Below are positions 34,672 through 43,979 of a stretch of DNA of 64,000 nucleotides, piece by piece; within the stretch, counting starts at the first letter, position 1, and the number at the start of each line of letters is the position of its first letter. The DNA comes from Neorhodopirellula pilleata (GTDB lineage: Bacteria; Planctomycetota; Planctomycetia; Pirellulales; Pirellulaceae). The position numbers and the translations under genes were made by a program. The stretch is from assembly GCF_007859915.1 (NCBI RefSeq), contig NZ_SJPM01000009.1:176024-240023 (forward strand), given 5' to 3'. The notes beneath the pieces were generated by a model. That model was not told the origin of the DNA, did no database searches, and was given only the letters and a program-made list of their open reading frames with translations.

Positions 34672-37600
34672 ATGACTGAGATTCCTACTCGTTTTGACCA
34701 CGCCGACGCTGCCGCCGAGATCATCCGGCGTTGGGACGATGCCGGATGCTCTCACGCCGATCCGGCCAGCGACAAGCCGCCCTTTAGCATCGTGATCCCG
34801 CCGCCCAACGTCACCGGAGCGTTGCACCTCGGCCACGGGCTCAACAACACTTTGCAAGACATCGTCGTTCGCCGCAAACGCATGCAGGGATTCGAAACGC
34901 TCTGGATTCCCGGAACCGACCACGCGGGCATCGCGACCCAAGCCGTGGTCGAACGGCGTCTCAAAGAAGACGAAAACAAGACTCGCCATGACCTCGGACG
35001 CGAAGCCCTCGTGCGGAGGATTTGGCAATGGAAAGACCAGTACGAACAACGCATTCTTGAACAACTCAAACGGATGGGATGCAGTTGCGATTGGCAACGG
35101 CTGCGTTTCACGCTCGACCCGCAATGCGCCGCCGCCGTCCGCGCGACGTTCTTTGACCTGTTCGGAAAACAGCGGATCTATCGCGGCAAACGTCTGGTCA
35201 ACTGGGACACGTTCTTGCAAACCGCCGTGAGCGACGACGAAGTCAATAATGAGACTAAAAAAGGTCACTTCTGGCACATCTTTTATCCGGTCATTAACCC
35301 CAAACCCGGCGAACCAACGCGCATCGAGATCGCCACGACGCGCCCGGAAACCATGCTCGGCGACACCGCCGTGGCCGTGCATCCGGATCCCGAGTCGGCG
35401 TTCAATGAGATCGAACAGGGGTTGCGAGAAAAGCTCGCCGAGGCGACCGAGAAAGAACGTGCCGGTATCCAGGAACAAATCGATGCGCTGGAGAAACGTC
35501 GCGTCGAGATGCTTCCCGGGATGATCCAACTTCGTGACATGGCCGCCGACGGACGGACCTTGCGATTGCCACTGGTCGATCGCGAAATCCGCTTGGTAGC
35601 CGACGAATGGGCGAAACCCGACAAGGGAACCGGTAGCGTGAAGATCACCCCGGCCCATGATCCGAACGACTACGAAGTCGCGCTGCGGTGCGATCTCCCG
35701 ATGATCAACGTGCTCAACCCGGACGGCACGATCAATGCCGAAGGCGGCAAGTACGAAGGCTTGACGATACCCCTGGCCCGCAAGGCCGTCGTTGCCGATC
35801 TGGAAGCGATCGATTTACTCGGCGACATCGAAGACCGCGAGATCGAATTGCCGATCAGCGACCGCAGCAAAACTCCGATCGAACCGTACTTGGCCGATCA
35901 GTGGTTCGTCGCCATGGATCAACTCGCCCAATCGGCGATGGATGCCGTGTCGGACGAACGTGTGCAAATCTTCCCGACCCGTTATCGCAAAGGCTACTTG
36001 GATTGGTTGAGCGAAAAACGGGATTGGCCCGTTAGCCGTCAATTGTGGTGGGGACACCGTATCCCGATCTGGACGGCGGCCGGTTTGAATCAAGCCGACG
36101 CCGACGCGATCACCAAGCAACTCGACCAGCTCGCCGCCGATTATCCCGGACAGATTCACTACCGCACCGACGCCGACGGCGAAACGACCTTGGCCGTGTT
36201 CGCATGCATCCGCGACGAGAACGCGAGTTTGGAATCGGCCGTCGAGGCAACCGGGTTGACGCAAGACCCCGATGTGCTCGATACGTGGTTCTCGTCCGCC
36301 TTGTGGCCACACTCGACGCTCGGTTGGCCCGCCGAAACACCGGAACTCGCAAAGTTCTATCCGACGTCCACGCTAATCACGTCCCGCGACATCATCACCT
36401 TGTGGGTCGCCCGGATGGTCTTGATGGGTTTGAACAACGTTAACGAAATTCCATTCGACGAAGTCTACATTCATGCCAAGATCCTGGACGGTTTCGGCGA
36501 AGGCATGTCGAAATCCAAGGGCAACGGCGTCGACCCGATCGACGTGATCGACAAGTTCGGCCCCGACGCGTTGCGGTTCGGCTTGGCTAGGCTCGAAAGC
36601 GGAACGCAAGACGTTCGTTTGCCGGTTCAGTACGAATGCCCGCACTGCGAGAAACTCAGCGACCAGACCAAGAAGACTCAAAAAGCAGCCACGGTCGAGT
36701 GCCCGGCGTGCAAGAAATCGTTTTCCACCCAGTGGGCCCAAAGCGACGCAGACAAGGCGTTGCCCAAAGCCGCCGTGGTTAGCGAACGATTTGAAACCGC
36801 TCGGAACTTCGTCAATAAACTTTGGAACGCTTCGCGATTCACGTTGATGAACCTCGATGGTTTCCAACCGCAAGCCATCGACGTGGCCACCTTGCCGATC
36901 GAAGACAAATGGTTGCTCAGTCGTCTGGCGACGGTGACGAAGGAAGTCAGCGACGCGATCGATCATTACCAATATGCCGAAGCCACCCGATCACTGTACG
37001 ATTTCGCATGGAACGAGTTCTGTAGTTTCTATGTCGAGATCGCCAAACCTCGCCTCGCCGATCCCGATCAAGCGGCCCTGACGCAAAACGTCATCGCTCA
37101 CGGTCTCGATCAACTTTTGCGTTTGTTGCATCCGATCATGCCGTTCGTGACCGAGTCGGTGTGGGGATACCTCGGGCAACTCGCACCGACACGTGGCGTT
37201 CCCGAACCGAAACGCGTCAGCGAGTTTGTGATGACGGCCGAGTGGCCCGTCGCGATGACCGAACATCACGATCCGAGTATCGAACAACAGTTCAACGAGT
37301 TCCAACAGATCGTCGCCGCGATCCGACAAATCCGCGCCAGTCAAAACATCCCGCCACGCGAAACGATGCCGGTTTCGATCCGGTGCAGTGCCGCATCGAA
37401 GACCTTGCTTGAGCCGATGACGGCGTACTTCGGAGCGCTCGCGACGGCGGAGATCATCGCGATCGACACTGACGTGAAGCCCTTCGAAACCGACGCGCAC
37501 GTGGCATTGCCGGAGGTGGACATTGACGTGCATGTGGACTTGGAAAAGTTCATCGATGTCGAAGCCGAACTGGCTAGGTTGACCAAGTTGCAAGGTCAGA

Positions 37601-37767
37601 TCGCTGGCCAAATCCAGGGCAAGGAATCGAAATTGAACAACGAAAGTTTCGTCAGCCGCGCCCCGGCCGAGATCGTCGAGAAAGAACGCGAGTCCGTCGT
37701 TGCACTCAAACAACAACTCGCCACCATCCGAAGCGACCTCGAGCGTCTGAAGACAAAGACAAAGTAG
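34672..37767 (+). CDS. valS: Valyl-tRNA synthetase with zinc-ribbon insert
   Basis: 1031 residues, class Ia. PPPNVTGALHLGHGLNNT carries the HIGH-type motif, and GMSKSKGNGVDPID is the KMSKS-type loop. The editing domain has TTRPETMLGDTAVAVHPD, and the C-terminal coiled coil (from ~960) is the usual ValRS tRNA-binding arm. Between the KMSKS loop and the anticodon-binding domain, where most ValRS have a short link, an insert of ~60-70 residues contains two CPxC pairs (Cys656/Cys659 and Cys677/Cys680), a probable zinc ribbon. The protein is long for a bacterial ValRS partly for this reason. It starts directly after an AATCTTC repeat array, with no Shine-Dalgarno. Confidence 0.96.
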   Translation: MTEIPTRFDHADAAAEIIRRWDDAGCSHADPASDKPPFSIVIPPPNVTGALHLGHGLNNTLQDIVVRRKRMQGFETLWIPGTDHAGIATQAVVERRLKEDENKTRHDLGREALVRRIWQWKDQYEQRILEQLKRMGCSCDWQRLRFTLDPQCAAAVRATFFDLFGKQRIYRGKRLVNWDTFLQTAVSDDEVNNETKKGHFWHIFYPVINPKPGEPTRIEIATTRPETMLGDTAVAVHPDPESAFNEIEQGLREKLAEATEKERAGIQEQIDALEKRRVEMLPGMIQLRDMAADGRTLRLPLVDREIRLVADEWAKPDKGTGSVKITPAHDPNDYEVALRCDLPMINVLNPDGTINAEGGKYEGLTIPLARKAVVADLEAIDLLGDIEDREIELPISDRSKTPIEPYLADQWFVAMDQLAQSAMDAVSDERVQIFPTRYRKGYLDWLSEKRDWPVSRQLWWGHRIPIWTAAGLNQADADAITKQLDQLAADYPGQIHYRTDADGETTLAVFACIRDENASLESAVEATGLTQDPDVLDTWFSSALWPHSTLGWPAETPELAKFYPTSTLITSRDIITLWVARMVLMGLNNVNEIPFDEVYIHAKILDGFGEGMSKSKGNGVDPIDVIDKFGPDALRFGLARLESGTQDVRLPVQYECPHCEKLSDQTKKTQKAATVECPACKKSFSTQWAQSDADKALPKAAVVSERFETARNFVNKLWNASRFTLMNLDGFQPQAIDVATLPIEDKWLLSRLATVTKEVSDAIDHYQYAEATRSLYDFAWNEFCSFYVEIAKPRLADPDQAALTQNVIAHGLDQLLRLLHPIMPFVTESVWGYLGQLAPTRGVPEPKRVSEFVMTAEWPVAMTEHHDPSIEQQFNEFQQIVAAIRQIRASQNIPPRETMPVSIRCSAASKTLLEPMTAYFGALATAEIIAIDTDVKPFETDAHVALPEVDIDVHVDLEKFIDVEAELARLTKLQGQIAGQIQGKESKLNNESFVSRAPAEIVEKERESVVALKQQLATIRSDLERLKTKTK

Positions 37768-37821
37768 CCTGAAACGCACTTCATTGGTTACCGGCATGTT
37801 GACCTAGTCAGCCGCGAGACG

Positions 37822-38129
37822 CTAGCAGTCTGTTGATCGTAACCCGAAGCGTGAGCGAGGGATCGAACGCCATTCAATCCTCTGTACGTATCCCTCGCTG
37901 ACGCTTTTTGAAGTAGCGATTTTGTCTGTGCATTGGTTTTTAGTAACCCGCTGCGTAAGCGAGGGATGAGTCAATATCAATGATCCCTAGCTTACGCTTT
38001 TTGAAGTTGCGCTTTTGCCTGTGGCATTGGTTTATCGTAACACGCTGCGTAAGCGAGGGATGAGTCAATATCAATGATCCCTCGCTTACGCTTCGGGTTA
38101 CGATGCAGACTAAATCAACACGCCACTAG
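37822..38129. repeat. Interspersed hairpin repeat element, three hairpin units
   Basis: Ends: CTAGCAGTCTGTTGAT on the left and, inverted, CTAGTGGCGTGTTGATTTAG on the right. Inside, the blocks GTAACCCGAAGCGTGAGCGAG and TCCCTCGCTTACGC recur in three related hairpin units with different loops. It fills most of the 460 bases between valS and the ymdB-like gene. No gene is inside. The ends and core blocks are shared with the elements at 27808 and 42551. Confidence 0.78.
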
Positions 38130-38227
38130 CGCCTTGTTGCTCACCATTGCAAATCAAGTGTGCGCATCAATCAACAGGCCGTTACGTTTTGATCGGTCTC
38201 TCGCCCGAGCAGACTGCATTAGACGGG

Positions 38228-39010
38228 CTATTCGTCGGCGATTGCCTTTTCAAATCGTTCGATCGAGATCGCTTTGCCGTCGGCATCACTTTCGACGATC
38301 GCGCCGCACAATCGCACGTCTTTGGTAGCGACGTGAAAATGACAAGGTTCGAAGATCGTGGTGGTTTTCGTGACCCGCTGAATATCGCGGCCGATCACGC
38401 TTTGATACGGACCACACATGCCGACATCACATTGCATCGCGGTCCCTCCGGGCATGACATGCGCGTCGGCGGTGGGTACGTGAGTGTGTGTTCCCAAAAC
38501 CGCGGTAACGCGACCGTCGAGGTAGCGGGCGATCACTTGCTTATCGCTGGTTGCTTCGGCGTGAACGTCGACCAGGATCGCGTCGGTCCGATCGGTCATG
38601 GCTTCGAGTCCGCGTTCGACGGCCGCGAACGGGCAATCGACCGGCCGCATGAACACGCGGCCCATCAACGAGATCACGCCCAAGCGGCCCGCCGGGGTGG
38701 GCACGATGATCCAAGGTTTTCCCGCCGCGTCGGCCGGATAGTTGGCGGGTTTGACGATCCGATCGCTTTTCTGTAATACCGGGATGATCTCGGCGCGGCG
38801 GTAAATGTGGTCGCCCATCGTCATCGCGTCGACGCCCGCTTCGAGCAGCCGGCGATATTGTCGGGGCATCAGTCCGGCCCCGTCGGCGGCGTTCTCGGCG
38901 TTGATAATGACGGCGTCAAGGCGATGCTCGTCTTTGAGTTCCTCGACGTTCGATAAGACCGCAGAGTACCCCGGCTTACCGACAACATCGCCAAGGAACA
39001 GAAAACGCAC
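38228..39010 (-). CDS. ymdB: YmdB-family metallophosphoesterase
   Basis: 260 residues, the full length of the TIGR00282 family. Motifs: MRFLFLGDVVGKPGY (metal Asp), INAENAADGAGL (Asn), MTMGDHIY, VDVHAEATSDKQVIARYLDGRVTAVLGTHTHVPTADAHVMPGGTA, with the Glu and His metal ligands in VHAEATSDK and GTHTHVPT. In the family the second metal motif normally reads TxGNHxW; here it is GDH, a small variation. The Bacillus protein is a di-iron 2',3'-cyclic-nucleotide phosphodiesterase that influences biofilm and mRNA levels; the role here is inferred. It lies 22 bases after the S1-domain gene on the same strand and is probably co-transcribed. Confidence 0.9.
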   Translation of the reverse strand: MRFLFLGDVVGKPGYSAVLSNVEELKDEHRLDAVIINAENAADGAGLMPRQYRRLLEAGVDAMTMGDHIYRRAEIIPVLQKSDRIVKPANYPADAAGKPWIIVPTPAGRLGVISLMGRVFMRPVDCPFAAVERGLEAMTDRTDAILVDVHAEATSDKQVIARYLDGRVTAVLGTHTHVPTADAHVMPGGTAMQCDVGMCGPYQSVIGRDIQRVTKTTTIFEPCHFHVATKDVRLCGAIVESDADGKAISIERFEKAIADE

Positions 39011-39032
39011 TCAGGTCCCGCCTTTCAAAAGA

Positions 39033-40733
39033 CTACCAACGCAAGCCAAAACGTTCACCACCGGTCGCACGATCGTTACCGCCTTTGAGCGGACCGGTAT
39101 GTTGCGGCTGAATCGACACTTCCGGAGCCGGTTGGTCGTCAGCTTCTTCCTCGGCGGCCTCGGTTTCGACCGGCTTGGCATGGACGGCCTTCATCGATAA
39201 CGCGACCTTTTGCGAATCGCGATCGAAGCTCAACACTTTGACTTCCACGCTGTCGCCTTCGCTCACCAGCGAGTCCACTTTCGAGACCCGATGATTGGCC
39301 AATTCGCTGATGTGGACGAGGCCTTCGACGCCGGCGGTCAAGCGAACGAAACAACCGAACGCCGCGATCCGGGTGACCGTGCCGGTGTGAACCGAACCGA
39401 CCGCGAATTCGTTTTCGGCGGTATCCCAAGGGTTCTCCAAAAGATCACGGTAGGACAACCCGATCTTGCCGGTTTGTTTGTCGATCGTATCGACGCGGAC
39501 TTTGACTTTTTGTCCCTCTTGAATCACTTCGCTGGGATGCTTGACCCTTTCCCAGCTCAGCTTGCTGACGTGAATCAACCCGTCGAGCCCGCCCAAGTCA
39601 ACGAACGCACCAAAGTCACGGACGCTACGAACGGTGCCCTCGATGATGTCACCTGGTTCCATCTTCTCGAGTTGCTCTTTGCGTTTGCCTTCGCGTTCAC
39701 GCTCCAAAATGGCTCGCCGGCTGACGACGAGATTGCCTCGTCGGGCGTTGGCTTCGGTAACTAAACAGACCATCTTTTGGTCGACGAATTCACTGAGGTC
39801 CTCGACGCGATATTCTGTCACTTGGCTGATCGGCATGAAGCCTTGGATCGAGCCGATCTTGCATTCCAATCCGCCCGTGTTGTGACCCGTCACGGTGGCT
39901 TCGACGACGCTGCCCTCTTCGATGTCGTCCCAATCGCTCACCTCGATCGCCGAGCCTGGCAACGTACAAGAGTACAAGCCATCCTCGCGGCTGAATCCTC
40001 GGATCAAAACCTCCACCCAATCACCCGGGGCGGGCTCGGCTTCGGTGAACTGCTCGAACGGGACCGTGCCTTCGTCAGGTCCGCCGAGCGCGATGAAGAC
40101 GATGTCTTCTTTGATCTTGAGCACCTTGGCTTGCACACGAGCCCCCTCGGCGAGCGGTTCTCGGCGATCGGGCAACCCGGCCCCACTGGACAAGTAGTTG
40201 TCGACGTCCGACCCGGCCAGCGTCGCTTCCAATTCGGCCATCAGATCATCGGACAGGTCTTCGCGGATGTTCGGCACGGCGACCTTGCCCGGTCGTTTCG
40301 CCGCAGCCGTCGCGTTGGCGGTTTCCCGGGTCACGTCGGCATCCTTCTCGCCCGCCAATCGCGGCCGGGGCGCCTTCTTTCCGGCCGATTTGCCGCCGGA
40401 TTTGCTTTTCTTGGCTTCGGCTTTCTCTAAGTCTTCGGTCGAAACGGCCGCCGGCGAGACCGGTTTGGCAACTCCCAAACCTCGCGAAGCCAACGGACCG
40501 GCGCCCATACGAGCACCCCCGATGCGAGGCAAAGGGGCCTTCGACTTCTTGGGTCCGCTCGTTTGAGCGGAAGGCTGCGTTGATTCCGCCCGGGTAGGTG
40601 CCGTTTCAGCCTGCGCTGCCGGAACGGTGGAAGCCGCCGGATCGGATGAAGACACCGCTTCCGGCTTCGTATTCGAAGAATCGGCGGCTGGGGCGGTGGG
40701 GGGATTGGATTCCGAATTCTCGGTCACGGACAT
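39033..40733 (-). CDS. S1-domain RNA-binding protein, ribosomal protein S1-like
   Basis: 566 residues. The first ~185 are low-complexity and Ala/Pro/Ser/Lys-rich, probably disordered. Four S1 OB-fold domains follow (approximate starts 195, 270, 355, 440). The third is the best match (IIEGTVRSVRDFGAFVDLGGLDGLIHVSKLSWERVKHP), the fourth is also clear (GTVTRIAAFGCFVRL), and the first is divergent. This resembles the four-domain S1 proteins of many non-proteobacterial groups, which bring mRNA to the ribosome. The weak Shine-Dalgarno signals in this genome would suit reliance on S1. It could also be a different S1-repeat regulator. The long tail is N-terminal rather than C-terminal. Confidence 0.88.
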   Translation of the reverse strand: MSVTENSESNPPTAPAADSSNTKPEAVSSSDPAASTVPAAQAETAPTRAESTQPSAQTSGPKKSKAPLPRIGGARMGAGPLASRGLGVAKPVSPAAVSTEDLEKAEAKKSKSGGKSAGKKAPRPRLAGEKDADVTRETANATAAAKRPGKVAVPNIREDLSDDLMAELEATLAGSDVDNYLSSGAGLPDRREPLAEGARVQAKVLKIKEDIVFIALGGPDEGTVPFEQFTEAEPAPGDWVEVLIRGFSREDGLYSCTLPGSAIEVSDWDDIEEGSVVEATVTGHNTGGLECKIGSIQGFMPISQVTEYRVEDLSEFVDQKMVCLVTEANARRGNLVVSRRAILEREREGKRKEQLEKMEPGDIIEGTVRSVRDFGAFVDLGGLDGLIHVSKLSWERVKHPSEVIQEGQKVKVRVDTIDKQTGKIGLSYRDLLENPWDTAENEFAVGSVHTGTVTRIAAFGCFVRLTAGVEGLVHISELANHRVSKVDSLVSEGDSVEVKVLSFDRDSQKVALSMKAVHAKPVETEAAEEEADDQPAPEVSIQPQHTGPLKGGNDRATGGERFGLRW

Positions 40734-40823
40734 GTTTCAGCGACGATTTTGTGGGGCGGGAAAATGAAGAAGGTCCGCCGTTAGTCTAGCAATCCAGCCT
40801 GCGACCCGGTAGCCTCTTTCGCC

Positions 40824-41417
40824 ATGCCACACTTCAACGATTCTTTTCGCAATTTCTTCGACGATTTTGTCGACCGAACCGCCAATCCGCTGGCCGGCCG
40901 ACTCCGCGATGCCGTTCTCGCCGCGTCCTATCCAGGGCTGCTTGACGAACCTCACGACCGCGAACTCGCTACGCTGCTGAAGTCGCCCGATCTGAAAGCC
41001 GTCGGTCTACCGCCGCTCGCGTTGGCGGGGCTGTGGTTGCTCGCCGGTGATCTCGACCGCAGTCACGCGATCAGCCAAGCCGACTCGTCGGCCGAGGGCA
41101 GTTTTTGGCACGGGATCATGCATCGACGCGAAGCAGATTACTCCAACGCCAAGTACTGGTTCCGCCGTGTCGCAGCGCACCCAGTCTTGATCGAATTGGC
41201 CGACCATCACCCGGGCGTTTTTTCGGATCCGTATCGATTCATTGATGATGTGGAAAAAGCCTGCGGCGGGCGGGCGACCGATCCGGCCGTCACCCAGTCA
41301 TGGTTGCAAGTCCAGTGGACCGAATGGCAGCTCTTGATGCGGCATTGCCTCTCGGTGAACGCCCCGAACGACCAGGGTTCAATGGGCCACGATTCGACCG
41401 GCCAGCGATCCGAATGA
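40824..41417 (+). CDS. Conserved hypothetical protein
   Basis: 197 residues, soluble, no signal peptide. A central stretch GSFWHGIMHRREADYSNAKYWFRRVAAHPVL is the most protein-family-like part and reminds me of uncharacterised planctomycete and other bacterial proteins, but I cannot name the domain. No catalytic pattern is evident. The last bases overlap the start of the AEC transporter (ATGA at 41414), so the two are translationally coupled and may share a substrate or pathway. Confidence 0.75.
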   Translation: MPHFNDSFRNFFDDFVDRTANPLAGRLRDAVLAASYPGLLDEPHDRELATLLKSPDLKAVGLPPLALAGLWLLAGDLDRSHAISQADSSAEGSFWHGIMHRREADYSNAKYWFRRVAAHPVLIELADHHPGVFSDPYRFIDDVEKACGGRATDPAVTQSWLQVQWTEWQLLMRHCLSVNAPNDQGSMGHDSTGQRSE

Positions 41418-42445
41418 ACGACGCGCCGTTGTCGAACTTTGGTTTGATCGTCAGCAGTGTCTTGGGCGTGTTCCTGATCATGGGCATCGGGGCGTTCTGC
41501 CGGACCCGCCACTGGTTGACCCGTGAAGCCGATATGTCGTTGGCCAAGATCACCGCCAACGTGTTGTTGCCCGCATTGTTCCTGGACCGCATCATCACCG
41601 ATGAAACGCTCGGAAACCTCGCGACGGCCTGGACCGCGCCGGCGCTCGGGTTCGCTTTCACCGCCGGCGGTTTCATCGCCGCTTGGTACACGGCGAAATG
41701 GATCGGACCGTGGATGGGGCTTGTCAACGACGCTCAACACCGCGCCTTCGCCGTTTGCGCCGGCATCTGTAACTACGGTTACATTCCGTTGCCATTAGCC
41801 CAGATCTTTTACAAACAAGCCGAAGTCGATCTGATCTTTCACAATGTCGGCGTCGATCTGGCGTTGTGGAGCGTCGGGATCGCCATCGTCTCAGGCGGCA
41901 GCGATCGCGCAAGGCAGCCGAGCGACCCCGGTAGAAAGCCCCGGTCGACGATCAGGAAACTCGTCGCCCAGTTCTTGCCTGCCCTCACGAGCGCTCCACT
42001 GATCGCCGTCGCGGTCGCCCTGACGATTCGTGGTCTAGGTTGGGAAACCGCGATTCCCGATTCCGTCAGTCGATCGATCGAAATGTTGGCGTACTCTTCG
42101 ATCCCGATGGGGCTGCTGCTCAGCGGCGCGATCATTATCGACTTCATCAAGTCCGCCGATTGGACCGGAGCATCGCGGGTCATCGCCCTGTCGATCGGGT
42201 TCCGACAAGGCGTCATGCCCTTGATCATGCTTGGCGCTGCGGGATCGATGTTGACCCAAACGGACTTAAAACAAGTCTTGCTACTGCAGGCGGCGATGCC
42301 GTCGGCGGTCTTTCCGATCGTACTCGTGCGTTTGTATCACGGCGACACCGCGACGGCGCTGCGGGTCGTCTTGTCAACGTCGATCGCCGGCATCGTGCTG
42401 ATTCCACTGTGGATGGCGGTCGGCGCATGGTGGTTGCAGGTGTGA
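41414..42445 (+). CDS. AEC-family transporter (auxin efflux carrier fold)
   Basis: 343 residues with about ten hydrophobic segments. The N-terminal half starts FGLIVSSVLGVFLIMGIGAFCRTR and includes LAKITANVLLPALFLDRI. The centre has CAGICNYGYIPLPLAQ, the crossover-type GNYGFIPLP motif of the family, followed by a hydrophilic loop (~165-185). The second half contains SIPMGLLLSGAIIIDF and AAMPSAVFPIVLVRLY. AEC proteins export or import organic anions such as malate. The ATG at 41414 overlaps the previous stop; the frame reaching to 41300 overlaps that gene and was rejected. Confidence 0.87.
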   Translation: MNDAPLSNFGLIVSSVLGVFLIMGIGAFCRTRHWLTREADMSLAKITANVLLPALFLDRIITDETLGNLATAWTAPALGFAFTAGGFIAAWYTAKWIGPWMGLVNDAQHRAFAVCAGICNYGYIPLPLAQIFYKQAEVDLIFHNVGVDLALWSVGIAIVSGGSDRARQPSDPGRKPRSTIRKLVAQFLPALTSAPLIAVAVALTIRGLGWETAIPDSVSRSIEMLAYSSIPMGLLLSGAIIIDFIKSADWTGASRVIALSIGFRQGVMPLIMLGAAGSMLTQTDLKQVLLLQAAMPSAVFPIVLVRLYHGDTATALRVVLSTSIAGIVLIPLWMAVGAWWLQV

Positions 42446-42550
42446 CCACGATCCGCCCAGCTTGATTGAACGCTCGAAATCGAATCGCTACATCAGTTAT
42501 CCCCGCATTTGGTATTTTTGAACGCAATGAATACAAACCCGACGCGCGAC

Positions 42551-43075
42551 GGTCTGTTGATTGAATCGTAACCCGAAGCGTGAGCGAGGGATTAAACGCC
42601 TTTCAATCCTCCGTAAGTATCCCTCGCTGACCGGCGTGTTGATTGAATCGTAACCCGAAGCGTGAGCGAGGGATCAAACGCCATTCAATCCTCCGTAAGT
42701 ATCCCTCGCTGACCGGCGTGTTGATTGAATCGTAACCCGAAGCGTGAGCGAGGGATCAAACGCCATTCAATCCTCTGCAAGTATCCCTCGCTGACCGGCG
42801 TGTTGATTGAATCGTAACCCGAAGCGTGAGCGAGGGATCAAACGCCATTCAATCCTCTGCAAGTATCCCTCGCTGACCAGCGTGTTGATTGAATCGTAAC
42901 CCGAAGCGTGAGCGAGGGATCAAACGCCATTCAATCCTCTGCAAGTATCCCTCGCTCACGCTTCGGGTTACGATTCGAATTAAACCAACACGTTCGTAAG
43001 CGAGGGATGAGCCAATATCAATGATCCCTCGCTTACGCAGCGGGTTACGATGAGGACTAAATCAACAGCCCGCTG
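42551..43075. repeat. Hairpin repeat element expanded to an exact 82-bp tandem array
   Basis: The block beginning GTTGATTGAATCG occurs at 42556, 42638, 42720, 42802 and 42884, exactly 82 bases apart each time, with a few substitutions between units (for example CTCCGTAAG against CTCTGCAAG). Each unit is half of the hairpin element seen at 27808 and 37822; only the fifth copy runs on into the complete inverted arm. A second hairpin (CGTAAGCGAGGGAT / ATCCCTCGCTTACG, 42994-43036) and the inverted terminal motif (around 43053-43075) follow. The array contains no gene. Confidence 0.9.
42893..42974. repeat. Perfect 28-bp inverted repeat
   Basis: Bases 42893-42920 are the exact reverse complement of 42947-42974, with a 26-base loop. 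This is the last and only complete unit of the 82-bp array. A stem of this length would be a very stable RNA hairpin on either strand. Confidence 0.9.
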
Positions 43076-43177
43076 GCATTGCCCCCTGCCTCGATCGATC
43101 GCAGGCGGCGTTACTCAGGCAGGACCAGCAAATGATACCAAGCCGTCTGCTTGTCCCTGTTATCTGAGCCGATCGCC

Positions 43178-43330
43178 ATGCCCGACGCGCCCTCCCTTCC
43201 CAACGAGTCGCTCGGCGAGTTCGCCCGCAGAGTCAAACAAGCCGATCGTTCGAGACTCGAGAAACTCGACCCGGCAACAGCCCAGGCCGAAATCGATCGG
43301 ATCATCGCGAGCCGACTTTGGACCCCGTAA
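43178..43330 (+). CDS. Possible small protein, 50 residues
   Basis: ATG to TAA encodes MPDAPSLPNESLGEFARRV followed by a charged helix (VKQADRSRLEKLDPATAQAEIDRIIASRLW). The composition is protein-like: amphipathic, with third-position G/C preference as in neighbouring genes. No domain is recognised. It sits between the 82-bp repeat array and a stretch without genes. Confidence 0.4.
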   Translation: MPDAPSLPNESLGEFARRVKQADRSRLEKLDPATAQAEIDRIIASRLWTP

Positions 43331-43421
43331 CCGTTCACGGCCTTCGGCCTTGAACGGTTACTGACAATCTCAAGCCTACTCGTACTCAGCCATCGGCGGT
43401 GCTCGATCGGCGTTCGGTTTC

Positions 43422-43472
43422 GAGCACGAGCACGAGTACGAGTACGAGTACCATTTTATTGAGCACGAGTAC
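43422..43472. repeat. GAGCAC/GAGTAC hexamer array
   Basis: Five hexamers (two GAGCAC, three GAGTAC) run from 43422 to 43451, with two more at 43461-43472. Unlike the other arrays in this window the unit is six bases, not seven. Confidence 0.7.
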
Positions 43473-43832
43473 GAGCCTGAGAATCCGTACTGGCAAAAAG
43501 TCAGTAATGTCTCTGGGTGGTTAGCGATTTCCTTGTGCGTCTTGATAAACGGTCAGCCGGTGATTCGTGACGTGGACTGGGAATTCGGGCAGATCGATTG
43601 TTGGATCGTTTCAAATTCGCCGGTGGCAACCAATCCGACACACTCATCATTGAAATCCTCACCGCTGTCTTCGGAGTCCGTGCGTCGGAGCTGATTCGTT
43701 CATCAATGACGTGGAACCCTCGGCCAAGTCGAAATGGAAGTCATTCACCCGTTTGTGTTGCTCGAGCCCCAGCTTGCTTGCCTACGCGGCTTGCCCCAGC
43801 AAGGACGACAAGACTAAAAGCACGTTGAACTC

Positions 43833-43979
43833 ATGGCCCATGTCGTGCGTGCTTGGCAGAGCATTCCCTTGCCACTGACGAGAGAACAGAATCGTTACCA
43901 ACGCTTCTTCGATCAAAGGATCGAGCAACTTAGGTGGCAAGTCGATCAAAAACAGGAATGCCCCCACTGCTTTCGTTGA
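43833..43979 (+). pseudogene. Short coding-like fragment (48 codons)
   Basis: ATG to TGA gives AHVVRAWQSIPLPLTREQNR, then a Gln/Arg-rich stretch ending CPHCF. It reads like part of a real protein, but no family is recognised and no longer frame connects to it. It could be the remnant of a gene broken by frameshifts. Confidence 0.25.

Noticed and set aside
42551..43075. Repeat array that could be mistaken for CRISPR
   Set aside because: The whole 82-base unit is repeated, with no unique spacers between short repeats, and there are no cas genes nearby.
43050..43364. 104-codon open frame on the plus strand
   Set aside because: It begins inside the repeat element and has a Ser/Pro/Arg-rich composition typical of a wrong frame; the 50-codon frame at 43178 is better.
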